NCBI GenBank assembly: GCA_001692895.1 | Contig: KV748185.1 | Coordinates: 1,674,001 to 1,738,000 of the forward strand | Origin: Cenococcum geophilum 1.58 | Lineage: Eukaryota > Ascomycota > Dothideomycetes > Gloniales > Gloniaceae | Reading direction: 5' to 3' | Length of the DNA stretch: 64,000 nt | Shown: piece after piece, positions 1-10,900 of the stretch | Layout of the letters: each line of letters opens with the position of its first letter | Position numbering within the stretch: position 1 is the stretch's first letter | Made by a program: the position numbers and the translations under genes | The notes under the pieces: generated by a model | The model's input: only the letters and a program-made list of their open reading frames with translations | Told to the model about the DNA's origin: nothing | Database searches by the model: none

Positions 1-320
1 AGGTGGCCCGCCCAGTAGTGGCTATACGCTTGGCGCAATAGAGGCAGATTAGTTCCAGCAAAGCTAGGGGAGCGGCTTACGAGCGGCGTGGGAGCTTTGA
101 CGGCGCCTAGTAGGGTTAGCAATAGCTACAAGCCAGTATAAAGAATACTTACGGAAGACTCGCGAGTAGGCAAACCAACGGCTTAGCGTTTGCGATTTAT
201 AATTAATTAAAAGTCGTAAAGAAGGCGAGTCGCAGGCTAAATAAATTGAAATGGAATTAGAAGGGAAATCTAATATCCTACCTAGGTGGGAACTCCTACC
301 TTTATAGATCTCTACAAGGT

Positions 321-368
321 CCTATTATTATATTATCCTATTATTATATTGCCCTATTATTATATTAT
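321..368. repeat. Short tandem repeat, about 16-bp unit, three units
   Basis: The motif CCTATTATTATAT recurs three times in close succession inside the 3' non-coding part of element G. It is AT-only apart from the CC start of each unit. Confidence 0.7.
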
Positions 369-479
369 TTAATTTACTTAAAATTGTCAAAAACTTTTTA
401 TTTAGAGAAGGGCAATAATAGCACTCCTATTGTATAATAGCGTCGGCTAAGGACAGCCGCTTAAGAAGGGGGGGGCAAT

Positions 480-682
480 TATTAGGCTATAGAGACGCAC
501 TAGCCGTAACCGGCTTGGGGTAGGCGAGGCGTAGGCGAGGCGCCTACAAAACGTAGTCGCCCCGCATTAGAGAACAGCAGAATTCAGTTCTATAGTTCTA
601 CTTCATTAAGAACCAGATACTCTTTGCATCCTACTACTATTGTCACGTTACTACATACCCTAAGGACCTTGGCGTCCTAACA
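480..682 (+). repeat. Family G 3' LTR (203 bp)
   Basis: It begins TATTAGGCTATAGAGACGCA and ends CGTCCTAACA, and matches the 203-bp LTR at 19244-19446 end to end. The terminal TG/CA is partly altered, as RIP would do. Confidence 0.75.
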
Positions 683-3048
683 GTCTAGTAAATAGAGTTC
701 CTTTTATAGTTTAACTTTGTAATTATATATAGACCTAGCAGTAAAGCCACGCTCCCTAATACCCTAAGCTGGCTACTAGGAATAAGGCCTAAGGATACTA
801 ATAATAAACGCCTCCGCTACTAAGCCTAAGTCGTTATACCACCCTAGAAAGTTAACCCTATAATCTTAGAAGAATTATTATATAAGTCCCGTAATTCTAA
901 TAATATAGAGTTTATAGCCGCTCTAAACCCTAAAATAGCTAAAAAGTTACTAAATAAGTTAATCTAGCTGGGATACTAGGAGAATAAACTTGTAAGAGAT
1001 ATAGTGGCGGCCCTATATAATTAGAAAGCTCGCTATTAGCTTTAAAAAAAATTAGGAAATTACTTTATTGCAATAAGTTAGAATATAGTATTATTAACAG
1101 ATAGATCTACTTCCACTAATATCTCTTTATCCCTAACGCCCTAAACCACTACCTAAAAGTTACCTATTACTCTTATAGTAGCGGCCCCACTAGTTACCCT
1201 AGCTAGGTTAAGACTTTTAACCTTTAAACCGAATATACTAGTGGCTAGGAATCTCCTAGTTTACGGCTACCTTTATTAAAGACTATGCCCTATACTTTTA
1301 TACTAAGACCCCCTATTCTGCCCCGCTTAGTTTCCTAAAGCTATTAAAATTATCTACTCGCCCGTAAACCGATATCTTAATTAACTATATTATAACGCTA
1401 CTGGTATACTAATACTACGGTAAGGTATATAAATATATCTTTATTATTATAGACCGCCTAACTAAAATATAATACCTTATTTTAGTAATAGGACTCTTAA
1501 TAAAAAAGCTAGTTAATAGCTTTATTAATAACGTATATAAGCTCTACGGTATACTAAATACAATTATCTCTAATTATAGCATATAATTTATTAGCGACTT
1601 CTAGCGATGACTAAGTAAATACCTTAAGACAACCTTATAACTAAGCTTAGCCTAGTACCTAAAAATAGACGGCTAAACTAAAATTATTAACGCTGCTATA
1701 AATAAATACCTTTATACTTTTATTAGCTTTATATAAGATAACTAGGTTAACTATCTACCGCTTACTAAGTTTACTATAAATAACTAAGTTAACGAGAGTA
1801 TAGATATCTCCCCATTTTTTATAAACTATAGCTTTAACCCTCGCCTCGGAATTAAGCCTACTAGCCCCTATTTATTAACACTATTAGTATAAGTAAAGAA
1901 GGAGTTCTTCCGCGTAGACTTTATGGCCAACCGTTTTAAGCGGATATTAATATAGCTTAAGGCCCTAGCCTGGATTTTATAGTAATACTATAAAGATAAT
2001 ACTAATACCTATAGGGATAAGAGTGCGTTATTTTACAAAGGCAATATAGTTATAGTTAACTTAGAAAATATAAAGATAAATAGACCTAAGAAGAAATGGG
2101 ACGACAAATGGGATAGCCTGTACCCCATACTCGCAGTATACTAAAGGGCAGTTATAGTAGACCTCCTAAACTATATTTAAGTAAATAAATTTTTTTTATA
2201 TATTTAAGGTCCGCCTCTAAGCTGCTAAAGAAATCCCTAGCTAAATAAATATTAATACTATAGAGCGCCGTAATATATAAGGATAAGTGGTAGAGAGAGA
2301 TAATAATAGTAATATAGAAGACAAATTGGAGTTTAAGAAAATCCTTAATATATATAATAAAGACCCCTAGGGCCTAACCTATAAGATTAAATGGAAATAT
2401 TATAAGGACATAACCTAGTAGCTAGAGGAAGATCTAAAGGGTTGCGAATAAGCTATATAGCGCTTTTATAAGTAATACCCTAAGAAGCTAGGACTTCTAG
2501 ACTGGGTATAAAATAAGGAAAAGTTACGCTAAGGTTATAGCCGACCACCGTATTAAAATTTGTAGTAGTTAAGATATTATAAAACTTTAACTAGCGGTTA
2601 AAGTTATCTAATTAGCCAAATTCTTACTAAGAAACGCCACGCGGATTAATTTAGGTAATGATGTAGAGTTTTACTAACCTTACTTACTGAACTAACTAAT
2701 TAGGATTTTCTATACCTGGTATGGAAAATCGCCATTAGCTTAGTTAAGGGCGGTAAGTAAAACTAATATCTTTATGGTAAAAAATAGGCAACCCCGTATA
2801 CTGCCTATTTTTAAGTTATTTATTTAATTTAGGGACTAAATTATCTAGGGGAGAGGAGTACTGTTACGGCACTAACCTAATATATACTATTTTATACTGT
2901 CTTATACTGCTTTCTACTATTACCTAGCCTACTACTAGTGACTTAGCGGCTAGCCCTACTATTTATATACAATACCCCCTTTCTACCTTCTTCCCCTCTT
3001 TATACTATAACGTAGTTATTTAGTTTACTTTATTGCAGCACTATAATA
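683..3048 (+). mobile_element. Chromodomain Gypsy element, family A copy 1 (3' part)
   Basis: Co-linear with 12257-14610 of the complete family A copy. It covers the end of RNase H, the integrase (about 1050-2150), the chromodomain (about 2325-2500) and the 3' LTR (2862-3048), with a purine tract just before the LTR. The 5' part is outside the window or lost, and family G inserted at its left edge. Compared with copy 2 it is more strongly T- and A-shifted. Old fossil, broken many times over. Confidence 0.85.
2862..3048 (+). repeat. Family A 3' LTR (187 bp), copy 1
   Basis: Same length and sequence order as the LTRs at 7696-7882 and 14424-14610. It begins TGTTACGGCACTAAC and ends CACTATAATA. 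Confidence 0.85.
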
Positions 3049-4671
3049 CAGGAGAGCGTTAAGGGTGACTATTTAAAGGCGTCTAGGGTCTAAAGTACCC
3101 TAGATAAACTATCTAAAATAAAAGCTAATTAATAAATCTACTTCAGCGAGCTAATTCTATTTAAGAACTATATTATAACTATTAAATAAGTTGCACTAAA
3201 AGGTCTGCGGGCTAATAGTATAAGGGGTACCTTAGGGGTCGCTAGTAGTAACTATTAGATTATAAGTATCCTAGATTATTATCTAGTTGCTATTAAGGAA
3301 ATATATAATAGGTTTACGTAAATATAGCGCGTAGTATATAGGCAGGTTAAACCTATAGATGGCATCTTAATTAATAAGGTTAATTTAGTACCTATTATTA
3401 TATAAAGCATATAGGCGGACTTCGCCCTAGGGCGTATCTATTACAACGTATACTATAATATATTTCTTTTTTCCCTCTATATTAGGCCCTAGTTATAGTT
3501 AAAAAAGATACGCTACTAGGGCCTTAGGTTTTCCGAAGCCTGAGCTAACTTCTCTTTATTAGCCTGCTTCTAATATTCCTTATAGTGGCCGCCTACGGTC
3601 CTTTAACTTGCCTACGTAGCACTAGCGTTTAAGGGGTCCCCTAAGCTATCTAGCTTTTAGGTAGTCTCCCTGGGAGTTTACTTAAAAAAGCATCGCCCTT
3701 TTTAGGTTCTGTTCCCTAAGCCTAACTCTATAAAGCCTATACTGCAACCACGCTTTATATATAATAATTTACTACTACTACTTACGCGATCTTTTGCAAG
3801 CTTTATAGTATTAAGCAATTGCTTTATACAGCGGATTTTATTAAAGAGGTCTTTAGCGGTTTTTACCTATTAGGCGAAGTTCTAGTAAAAGAGCTCTACT
3901 TATAGGTAGGCTAGGAGACGTAAGAACTAAAAGTTTACCTATTATTTAGGATTAACAAAAGGGGTATATAAGAAGAGGTCCTCTAAGCTACGTATATAGG
4001 CTAAAAAGACATTAAACCTCTGGTTCTCCTTTATAACAGCCGTATAGTATATTATAGCGTTATTAAAGCGTCTTACTATAGGGTTCCTAATCTGGTCTTA
4101 GACTATAGTCTTAAATTTATCCTATAGTAAAGGACCCTTATCCTTAGTGCCTAACCGGCAATAAACTAGTTAGGTAATTGTCTTCTCTTTTATAAGACCT
4201 TTAATAGCCTAGCGCGTACGTCGCTTACAGTTATAGTTAGCGTTATTAACCTTAAATTAGTTCTTAACTGCGGCGATCTACCGGTTAAAATGCTATTAAG
4301 TAGTACCGCTAATATTAGGTAGTAACTTCTTAACTAGGGCGTTAAGATTTATTCGGCGTATACGTTCGCCATATAACTTATACTCTTTACTAAAAAGGTA
4401 ACGGGAGGGCTTTATTAAATTAATAATACTCCGTAAGTTAGCCATTTTCTTAGCTAGCTTATTTAGCTCCTTTATATTAGCGGTATTAGATAGAACGCTA
4501 GTAACCTTACTAATCTCCTATTAAGCCTAGGTATATAAGTTAAACTAGGCTCTAGCGTTTATAGATATCTAATCATTTTAAGATTTAGAAAATAGCTTAG
4601 ATACTACTAGTATGCTTTTAGCGGTTTCGTCTACACTAGATCTTAAGGCGTTCTATAGTTATATCGCTAGT
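3049..4671 (-). mobile_element. Unidentified degenerate tract, possibly internal part of family S element
   Basis: On the minus strand short stretches of about 30-60 codons read open between 4600 and 3500, but I recognise no domain in them. The tract lies between the family A LTR and the B2 end of the Ngaro-like element. On the other side of that element (16545-16866) a minus-strand 5' LTR and leader of family S is found. The simplest reading is that the Ngaro-like element landed inside an S element and this is S internal (gag-like) sequence. That is inference from layout only; an unrelated transposon is possible. Confidence 0.35.
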
Positions 4672-4778
4672 CTATCTCTCGCACGGCACGAATAGGTTAT
4701 AGTCCATTTCAAATATATCGATTATGGGGGGTGCAGGCCTAAACTTCGGAGATCTGGCCTAAATCCTACCCGGTGCCC
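4672..4778 (-). repeat. Split direct repeat B2 (outer 3' end of the Ngaro-like element)
   Basis: 107 bp matching B1 (4978-5135). B1 holds about 50 extra bases in the middle. A spacer of about 80 bp separates it from A2. Confidence 0.8.
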
Positions 4779-4858
4779 CTAATAGGATAGCCCGCCGCTA
4801 GACCTAAATAGGACTATAAGTAACTAATCTAATATACATCGTAAGGGGGGTAGGTAGG

Positions 4859-4977
4859 TGAAAAGAACAACCTATTAAGTGTAGTTGCAAGCAATAATGT
4901 TATTAACCGTATTAAACATCTGGTTAAATACCTAAGTTATAGGGTTTTCGGCCAAGCAATGTATAGACACGTAACAT
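4859..4977 (-). repeat. Split direct repeat A2
   Basis: 119 bp in the same orientation as, and aligning without gaps to, A1 at 16426-16544. The differences I see are C/T or G/A. It directly abuts B1. Confidence 0.85.
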
Positions 4978-5135
4978 CTATCTCTCGCATGGCATGAATA
5001 GGTTATAGTCCATTTCAAATATATTAATTATAGGGGGTATAGGCCTATAGGGCGGGATCTAGGCGATATCCTAGCGTTTATAAGGCTTTTTAGGCCTAAA
5101 CTTTGGAGATCTGGCCTAAATCCTACCCGGTGCCC
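4978..5135 (-). repeat. Split direct repeat B1
   Basis: 158 bp directly abutting A2. Both ends match B2 (4672-4778) in the same orientation. Confidence 0.8.
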
Positions 5136-5306
5136 ACTAGCGAAGCGCCTACTACCTATAAAGAATTAAGTTAAAATGGGAGCGATTTCCGTAGTATAAA
5201 CTATATAATGAAATTAAGACATTATATAAGGAAAGAAGGTAAGGAAGTAAGGAGAATGGGTATATATCGTTAACTTAGTCGCTTAGTTAACAAGTTACCA
5301 TAGTCC

Positions 5307-5536
5307 TAGCAGAATTTAGCAGACTTAGCAGAATTTGGCAGAATTCAGCAGATTTAGTAGAATTTTGCAGAATTCGGCAAACTTGGTAGAATTTAGCAGA
5401 ATTTGGCAGACTTAATAGAACTTAGCAGAGGTTATGGATATTGCCAATATTGCGGGTGTTGCGAATATAGGATAATCTTGCGGTAGTAGGTAGAATATAG
5501 CAAAATGCGGCAGATTGCGGCAGAATGCGGCAGGTA
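5307..5536. repeat. Degenerate 9-10 bp tandem array (GCAGAATTT-type)
   Basis: Units like TAGCAGAATT and GGCAGAATT recur about a dozen times between 5307 and 5430, and again as GCGGCAGA units at 5487-5536. The array lies between the end of the recombinase frame and repeat B1 of the Ngaro-like element. Confidence 0.75.
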
Positions 5537-5649
5537 GCGTGTGTAAGGTATTATGGGGTAGTCCTATAATAGAAAGTATAGAGTCCCTATATTAGGCTTC
5601 CCTAGCTAGTATAGGCATACTCCACTAGAAGTTTAAGTTTAATTAAAGT

Positions 5650-6640
5650 TGTTTAGTTTCTAAGGTATTATAGTAAAGTTTTACCGTATCTAATATCCAT
5701 TAACCTAACTGCGCCGTTTATAACTCTATAAAGCCATAATTATACACATGCTGCGCTGCACCCCTACAGAAGGAGTGGTTAGAGTAGCCGTTAGGCAAAA
5801 TACCGCCAGCAGCTAGGTGGGTTAATAGAATCTTACGTACTACTAGCGCCGAAAATGCTTTATTATTAACGCTAAACAATAGATCTAATAGAGGCCAGGG
5901 GTTACGGTTAAATAACTATATTATCGCGGCTATGGGCATAGATAATCTCCTAGTATAGCGGCGATCTAAATATCGACGCCACTATAGGTTTTATCTATCT
6001 TGCTCCGTTTTAGGTAAAAGACTATTAAATAGCCGTTAGGGGCGATCCTAATATCATTATAAAGGGCCCTCGTAGTGCTAAAGTCCTTAGCTTTCCTATT
6101 TAGGTATATAATCTCTCCTATATATAGGAAACCCGCAAACGCCATTATAAATACTACGTCTATGTTTGTATCCGCCTTACAGGGTTTAAAGGTAACAATC
6201 TTATCTAAAATATCCTTTATAATCGGTAGTTTAGTCTTTTTAGTAGATAGGAATAGTAACATAGCCCCCGCTAAGGCCCTTTTAATAGTATAGTCTTTAA
6301 AGGCGGCAATTAAGTAACCTAGGTCTATATAACGAGATCAGATTACGGAGATATAGTTAAAGAGGGTTTCTAGCTTAATCCTGCCTATTAGAGGGGCGGC
6401 TATACTAAACGCTCGTTAGGCAATCTACTCCCCTAAGTTTATCCTCTTAGCCGGATACGGTAATAAACCGTTTAGGGCTAAAAAGGCCTCCTAGCTCTTA
6501 ATAGCGGAGGAGTAGCCTTTCCTTATATTAGCTACTAAGCTATACTATATAAGTAGTAAAAAGTAATAAGACCCACTAATCTTACTCTAGAAGGTTAGGG
6601 GGGGTTAATTAAACAACTCTAGGTTAACTATAAGAGTTAG
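5650..6640 (-). pseudogene. Tyrosine recombinase relic of the Ngaro-like element
   Basis: Minus-strand remnants show the two signature regions of fungal DIRS/Crypton-type tyrosine recombinases: a motif of the AFAGFL-x-x-GE type near 6150-6120 in a 98-codon open stretch (6262-5966), and a HSF-x-RGAAQ box near 5800-5775 followed by a QLG-x-W stretch near 5720. The enzyme integrates the circular cDNA of the element. It is the last gene before the B1-A2-B2 repeats, as in Ngaro elements. Fossil, broken in several places. Confidence 0.75.
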
Positions 6641-6849
6641 CAGCCACCTAAAGGAGAGATATTATTTTTCTAATAAGAAGCCTTTATTTATCCGGTAAGA
6701 AGCCGTTCTTTATTTAGTAAGAAGCCGTTATTTATCCGGCAAGAAGCCGTTATTTATTTGCCACTTAGGGTATAGTAATAATAATTTCTCGCGGTTAAAT
6801 CGTGAGAGAGTATTAGTAAGCCCATTATTAGCGCTAGAGACCTATATAG

Positions 6850-7690
6850 TTATTATAGTAATATTATTTGTTATTAAGGATATAAGTATCTCTCGGAGTA
6901 ATTGGTTTCCAGAACCTTTTATAATATTATTCTAAATACCACTGTAAGTAACTATATTGTCTATATAAATATAAAGAAACCTATACCACTAGACCGATAA
7001 CCACTTTTTAAATACCTTCGCAATAGTATATATCTCTTTTAGGTTAATATAGTTATCCACCTAGTCTAATAGGGGATAATAGCTAAAGGCCTAGGCCTAG
7101 GGTAGGGAAGCCGCGTAATTAGGCCAGTGGCCATTCTCTCTACTAAAGTAGAAGCCTCTATAGCCTTTAAGTAATAAGGCGTTAGTAAATAAGTAAAACT
7201 ACGGCCTCTCCTTGTTATTAAAAAATAGTATACTGTTACTTAATATAAGAACCTTAAGCTAAAGGTTAAGGTCTTCTTTTAGCTTTAGGGGGAGGCGCTA
7301 GGGCATATTTTTTAATAACCTAGTAGGCTATTTTATTATAAAGTCCTATAAGGAGTAAGAGTACGAGCGCCTAAGGCGGATAACTCTTATACACTATATT
7401 AGGCGGCCCGCTAGTTATTAGGCTTACTATAATAATAGCCAGCCCTTCTAGAGGGCTTTAGTTACCTAATTAATAGCTTTCTATTACTTAGCTAGTAAGA
7501 GTTTTATCTCTATTACTATAGTGTTAATAATGTAACCTAATACTTCCGCCTCTGTACCTTTAATATTCTTTATATTATTTTAGGGTACCCCTAGCTGGTT
7601 AGTAACCAAGAGATATACCTCCCTTAGTAACGGCAGTATAGTTAGACACTTAACCACGAATATAAAATTATTAAGGTAGTGCTTAATAGC
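6850..7690 (-). pseudogene. RNase H and C-terminal reverse transcriptase relic (Ngaro-like element)
   Basis: Minus-strand residues near 7200-6900 resemble the DIRS-type RNase H: a GYRGFYFSRENGHWPN block, then INLKEIYTIAKVFKKW and an IDN(I)VTYSG block. The remaining part of the reverse transcriptase lies at 14616-15150, on the other side of the inserted Gypsy element. Fossil with many breaks. Confidence 0.7.
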
Positions 7691-7695
7691 GGAGT

Positions 7696-7882
7696 TATTA
7701 CGGCACTGACCTAACGCATACTGTTTCATACTGTCTTATACTATTCCCTACTGTTGGCTAGCCCACCACTAGCGACTTAGCGGCCGGCCCTACTATTTAT
7801 ATACAATACCCCCTTTCCACCTTCTTCCCCTCTTTATACCACAACGTAGTTATTTAGTCTACTTTATTGCAGCACTATAACA
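7696..7882 (+). repeat. Family A 5' LTR (187 bp), copy 2
   Basis: Begins TATTACGGCACTGAC and ends CACTATAACA. Same length as the 3' LTR at 14424-14610 and preceded by GGAGT. Confidence 0.92.
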
Positions 7883-7999
7883 GTTTGTGGTATCTTTAAT
7901 TTGCGCCCTATCGCGATCACTGATTCCCCATACCCTAGCCAATTAACCTCCGCCCTAGAGCAATCGCGACCTACACGCGCCTCTACTAAAACCGATACG

Positions 8000-10900
8000 T
8001 CCCCAGCACAGTCCTAGAATAATCCTTAGTTTTTACCTAGCGCCTAGATAGGCGACACTAACGACGCCGAAATAGCCGAAACCTAAAACCCCTATAACGT
8101 TTTCGTAGACCTATTTATAGAGATATACCCTAATATCGCGTGGACAATCTACCGCTCCCTACTGTACCCTAAGACCTTTGAGCCTAGTAAAGCTTACCTT
8201 ACCCTTATTAACTATACCAATAAGTTCCTTAATAATATTAAAGTAGGACTATAGTGTATATATAACATAAACACCGCCAATAAGAAAGCTAATGAAAACC
8301 TTAATGCCCTTATCGCTTCCTAGATAGAAACTATTAACTCCTAGGCAGAGACTATTACCGTTCTAAAATAATTAACCCCTATAATAANNGTAGTAACCTA
8401 NNAGAAAAAACGGAGATCTAAAGACCCGCCAATATTTAGCGGAAAAGGCACCCCGCTAGAATAATAAGCTAATTTTAAGACCTAGCATATTAAGATTAAG
8501 GGAGTCTTTAACTAGGACTAGGACTACTTTAATACAGTTTAGTCCTAGATCCTTTATATCTCGGATATGCTAGAGGATAAGGCCTATAAGTTTATTAAGT
8601 AGGGCCTAGAGCTTATATACGAGAACCCAAATAATATATCTGCGTGGAAATGGCCTACCAAGGAAGATATGCTTAAAGACCTTACTGCCTACTATGAGGT
8701 CCTTAATATAACCTAGGTTATAAAGAACAAGCTTAACTATTTCCTCTAAGGTAAGCGTAATTACTGGTCCTAAAAGGGAGAGCTTAATAAGCTAATAGTC
8801 CGCGCTAAGAAGACAGACAAATAGAAGGTGGACCTACTCTAAAAGTTTATCTCTCTAAAAATAGAAGAGCTGGTACTTGGACTGGCCTATAAAATTAATA
8901 ACAGCGACTATATAGGTTGGAGCAAGCAGATGGATGTGTTTGCTAAAAACCTCGCGAACTATACACACCGAGCCAACCTTAAGAAGAACGCTAACTACTG
9001 CCTACCTGCCTAAGCCCCTGCCCCTATGTTAACCCTGACCCTAGCAGTAACTGGAGAACCTATAAACCTTAATGGAATTTTAGACACGGAGCGTAAGCGC
9101 CGCGTTAATAATAGACTGTGCCTTGCCTATGGCCTACCTGGCCACTGGAAGGATACCTATAACCCTGCTAAGACAGTAAACCTAGTCCTAATACTACCCC
9201 GTTAAATAACGCGAATAAATAACCGCGGATGTGGCGACCGTAAAGTCTATTATAGACGCGGCGACCGTGGAGCCTATTATGGCCATGGCGGACGACCCCC
9301 CCCCTTTAACCCTATAGCTTAGTTACTCTAAACCATGCCCTATATAGGAGCCTAACCCGTTAATAACGCCTAGTATTAGCGACTTCGCGCTAGCGAATAC
9401 GAACACAGCCACGTTATTAGTGAGGTATTGTCTTTTTATACCCCGACCAAAATAGAGATAGACACCGCCAGCTAGACGGACACTAGACCGCCCCGCTAAG
9501 ACAGCCCTATACCCTAGTCGTTAAAAGGTAGACCCTTAGACTAAGTCGCGCTTAAGGGTCTAAACCATATAAGGAGGAAGATGAGAAGATTAGGTCCCTG
9601 TTACTAGATTAATTAGTCCTTTCTATTAGTAAACTGCCACTTAATCTTAGATTAGTAAATAGTAATAAGAAATTAATTCTTATTTAAACCTAACTCTCCT
9701 TATTATATAACCTATACCCCTAAGTTTATATTAATATAGTAAGCCTAGTGGACTCCGGTAGTACTGTAATGGCATTTACCAACGCAGAGTCTATTATAAG
9801 AAAGTATAACGTTATAACTAAGAAGCTGCTGGTACCTAGGCTACTGCGCCTCGCAGATGGTATCCTAACTTTGTTTATTACGGACTACTTTACTACCCGA
9901 ATATTAATTGGCCTCTATACTAAAGCTATGCTCTTTTTTATTACTAAACTCTCGCCCGTTACCCTAATTATCCTAGGTATACCCTGGCTTTAGAAGCATA
10001 AGCCCCGTCCCAGCTTTAGGAAACTTAAGATCCGCTTTAACTTAGACTACTACTCTAGGCACTNCCTNCNGTNGGGGATAGCCGACGTTANTAGGGACGC
10101 CCTATNTGGACACTTAGCACTACTAAGCCTAGTGCCTAGGACTATATATAAAGCCCTAATAGTAGAAGACGTTCCTAATAAAGGGGAGCCCATATAGCTG
10201 TAAAGAAACGAGATAGTGGAAGACTAGACTAACCTAGTACTTAAGACTAAAATAACGGGCCAGCCAGCCCTGCTAAGACTAAAAAAGAAGGTCCGCTTCG
10301 CGCCGCTATTATTAAGAAACCAACCCTAACCTAAGTACTATTTAAACCCTAGCCGCCTAGCCCGATACCTAGAACTAAGCCATATACCATATGCGCACAC
10401 TATAGCTCGCGTTATAGTAAGGACTGGCTATGGAACTACCGAGACCCGGATAATAGAAACCGCGCCACCGTAACGCCCAACCTCATACCTGTCTCCCGCG
10501 CGTACCATATAAGGCCGCCGCCTCATTTCCGCCCCCTTAGGCTAACTAAGCCGTGCTAGCCTAGCCATAGCACCGGAGAGCTAGACATGCCCTAACCTAG
10601 ACGATATTAAATACACCTATGCTGTTAATTTTACCTAGTTCTGTAAGTAAAAAGACGTAAAGGTAATAAGGATTTATATAGCGGAGCTAGTAGAACTGGT
10701 TAAATAAGATAAACACTAATAGCTGCTTAAAGAGCTACCTATAGGCCTAATAGAAGTACCGAACCTATTAGAAAGGTCTTTCTACCGGCTAGTAAAAGGC
10801 GACTATATAATAAAGGAAGCCTATAAAGCGCTCCCCCCCTATTTCTATAACTTTCTTAAGACAAATTTAAAAACTAAACCCAAGCTTTTACGTCGGAAGA

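Larger units (their letters stand above)
1..682 (+). mobile_element. 3' end of an LTR retrotransposon, family G copy 1
   Basis: The tract ends in a 203-bp LTR (480-682) preceded by a purine-rich run at about 461-476 that looks like a polypurine tract, so this is the 3' end of a plus-strand element whose body lies left of the window. The same LTR occurs at 19244-19446, followed there by gag-like sequence. Family A sequence starts at 683 with GTCTAGT, matching the intact family A copy at about 12257, so element G was inserted into a family A copy; GTCTA would be its target duplication, but the left one lies outside. Bases 1-479 show no recognisable domain. Fossil with many breaks. Confidence 0.65.

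Noticed and set aside
5966-6293. Separate small genes on both strands (98 and 72 codons)
   Set aside because: The minus-strand frame is part of the Ngaro-like recombinase relic; the plus-strand frame is its shadow.
9748-9993. Free-standing 81-codon gene
   Set aside because: It is the protease part of the family A gag-pol relic, with DSG and LGIPWL motifs, not an independent gene.
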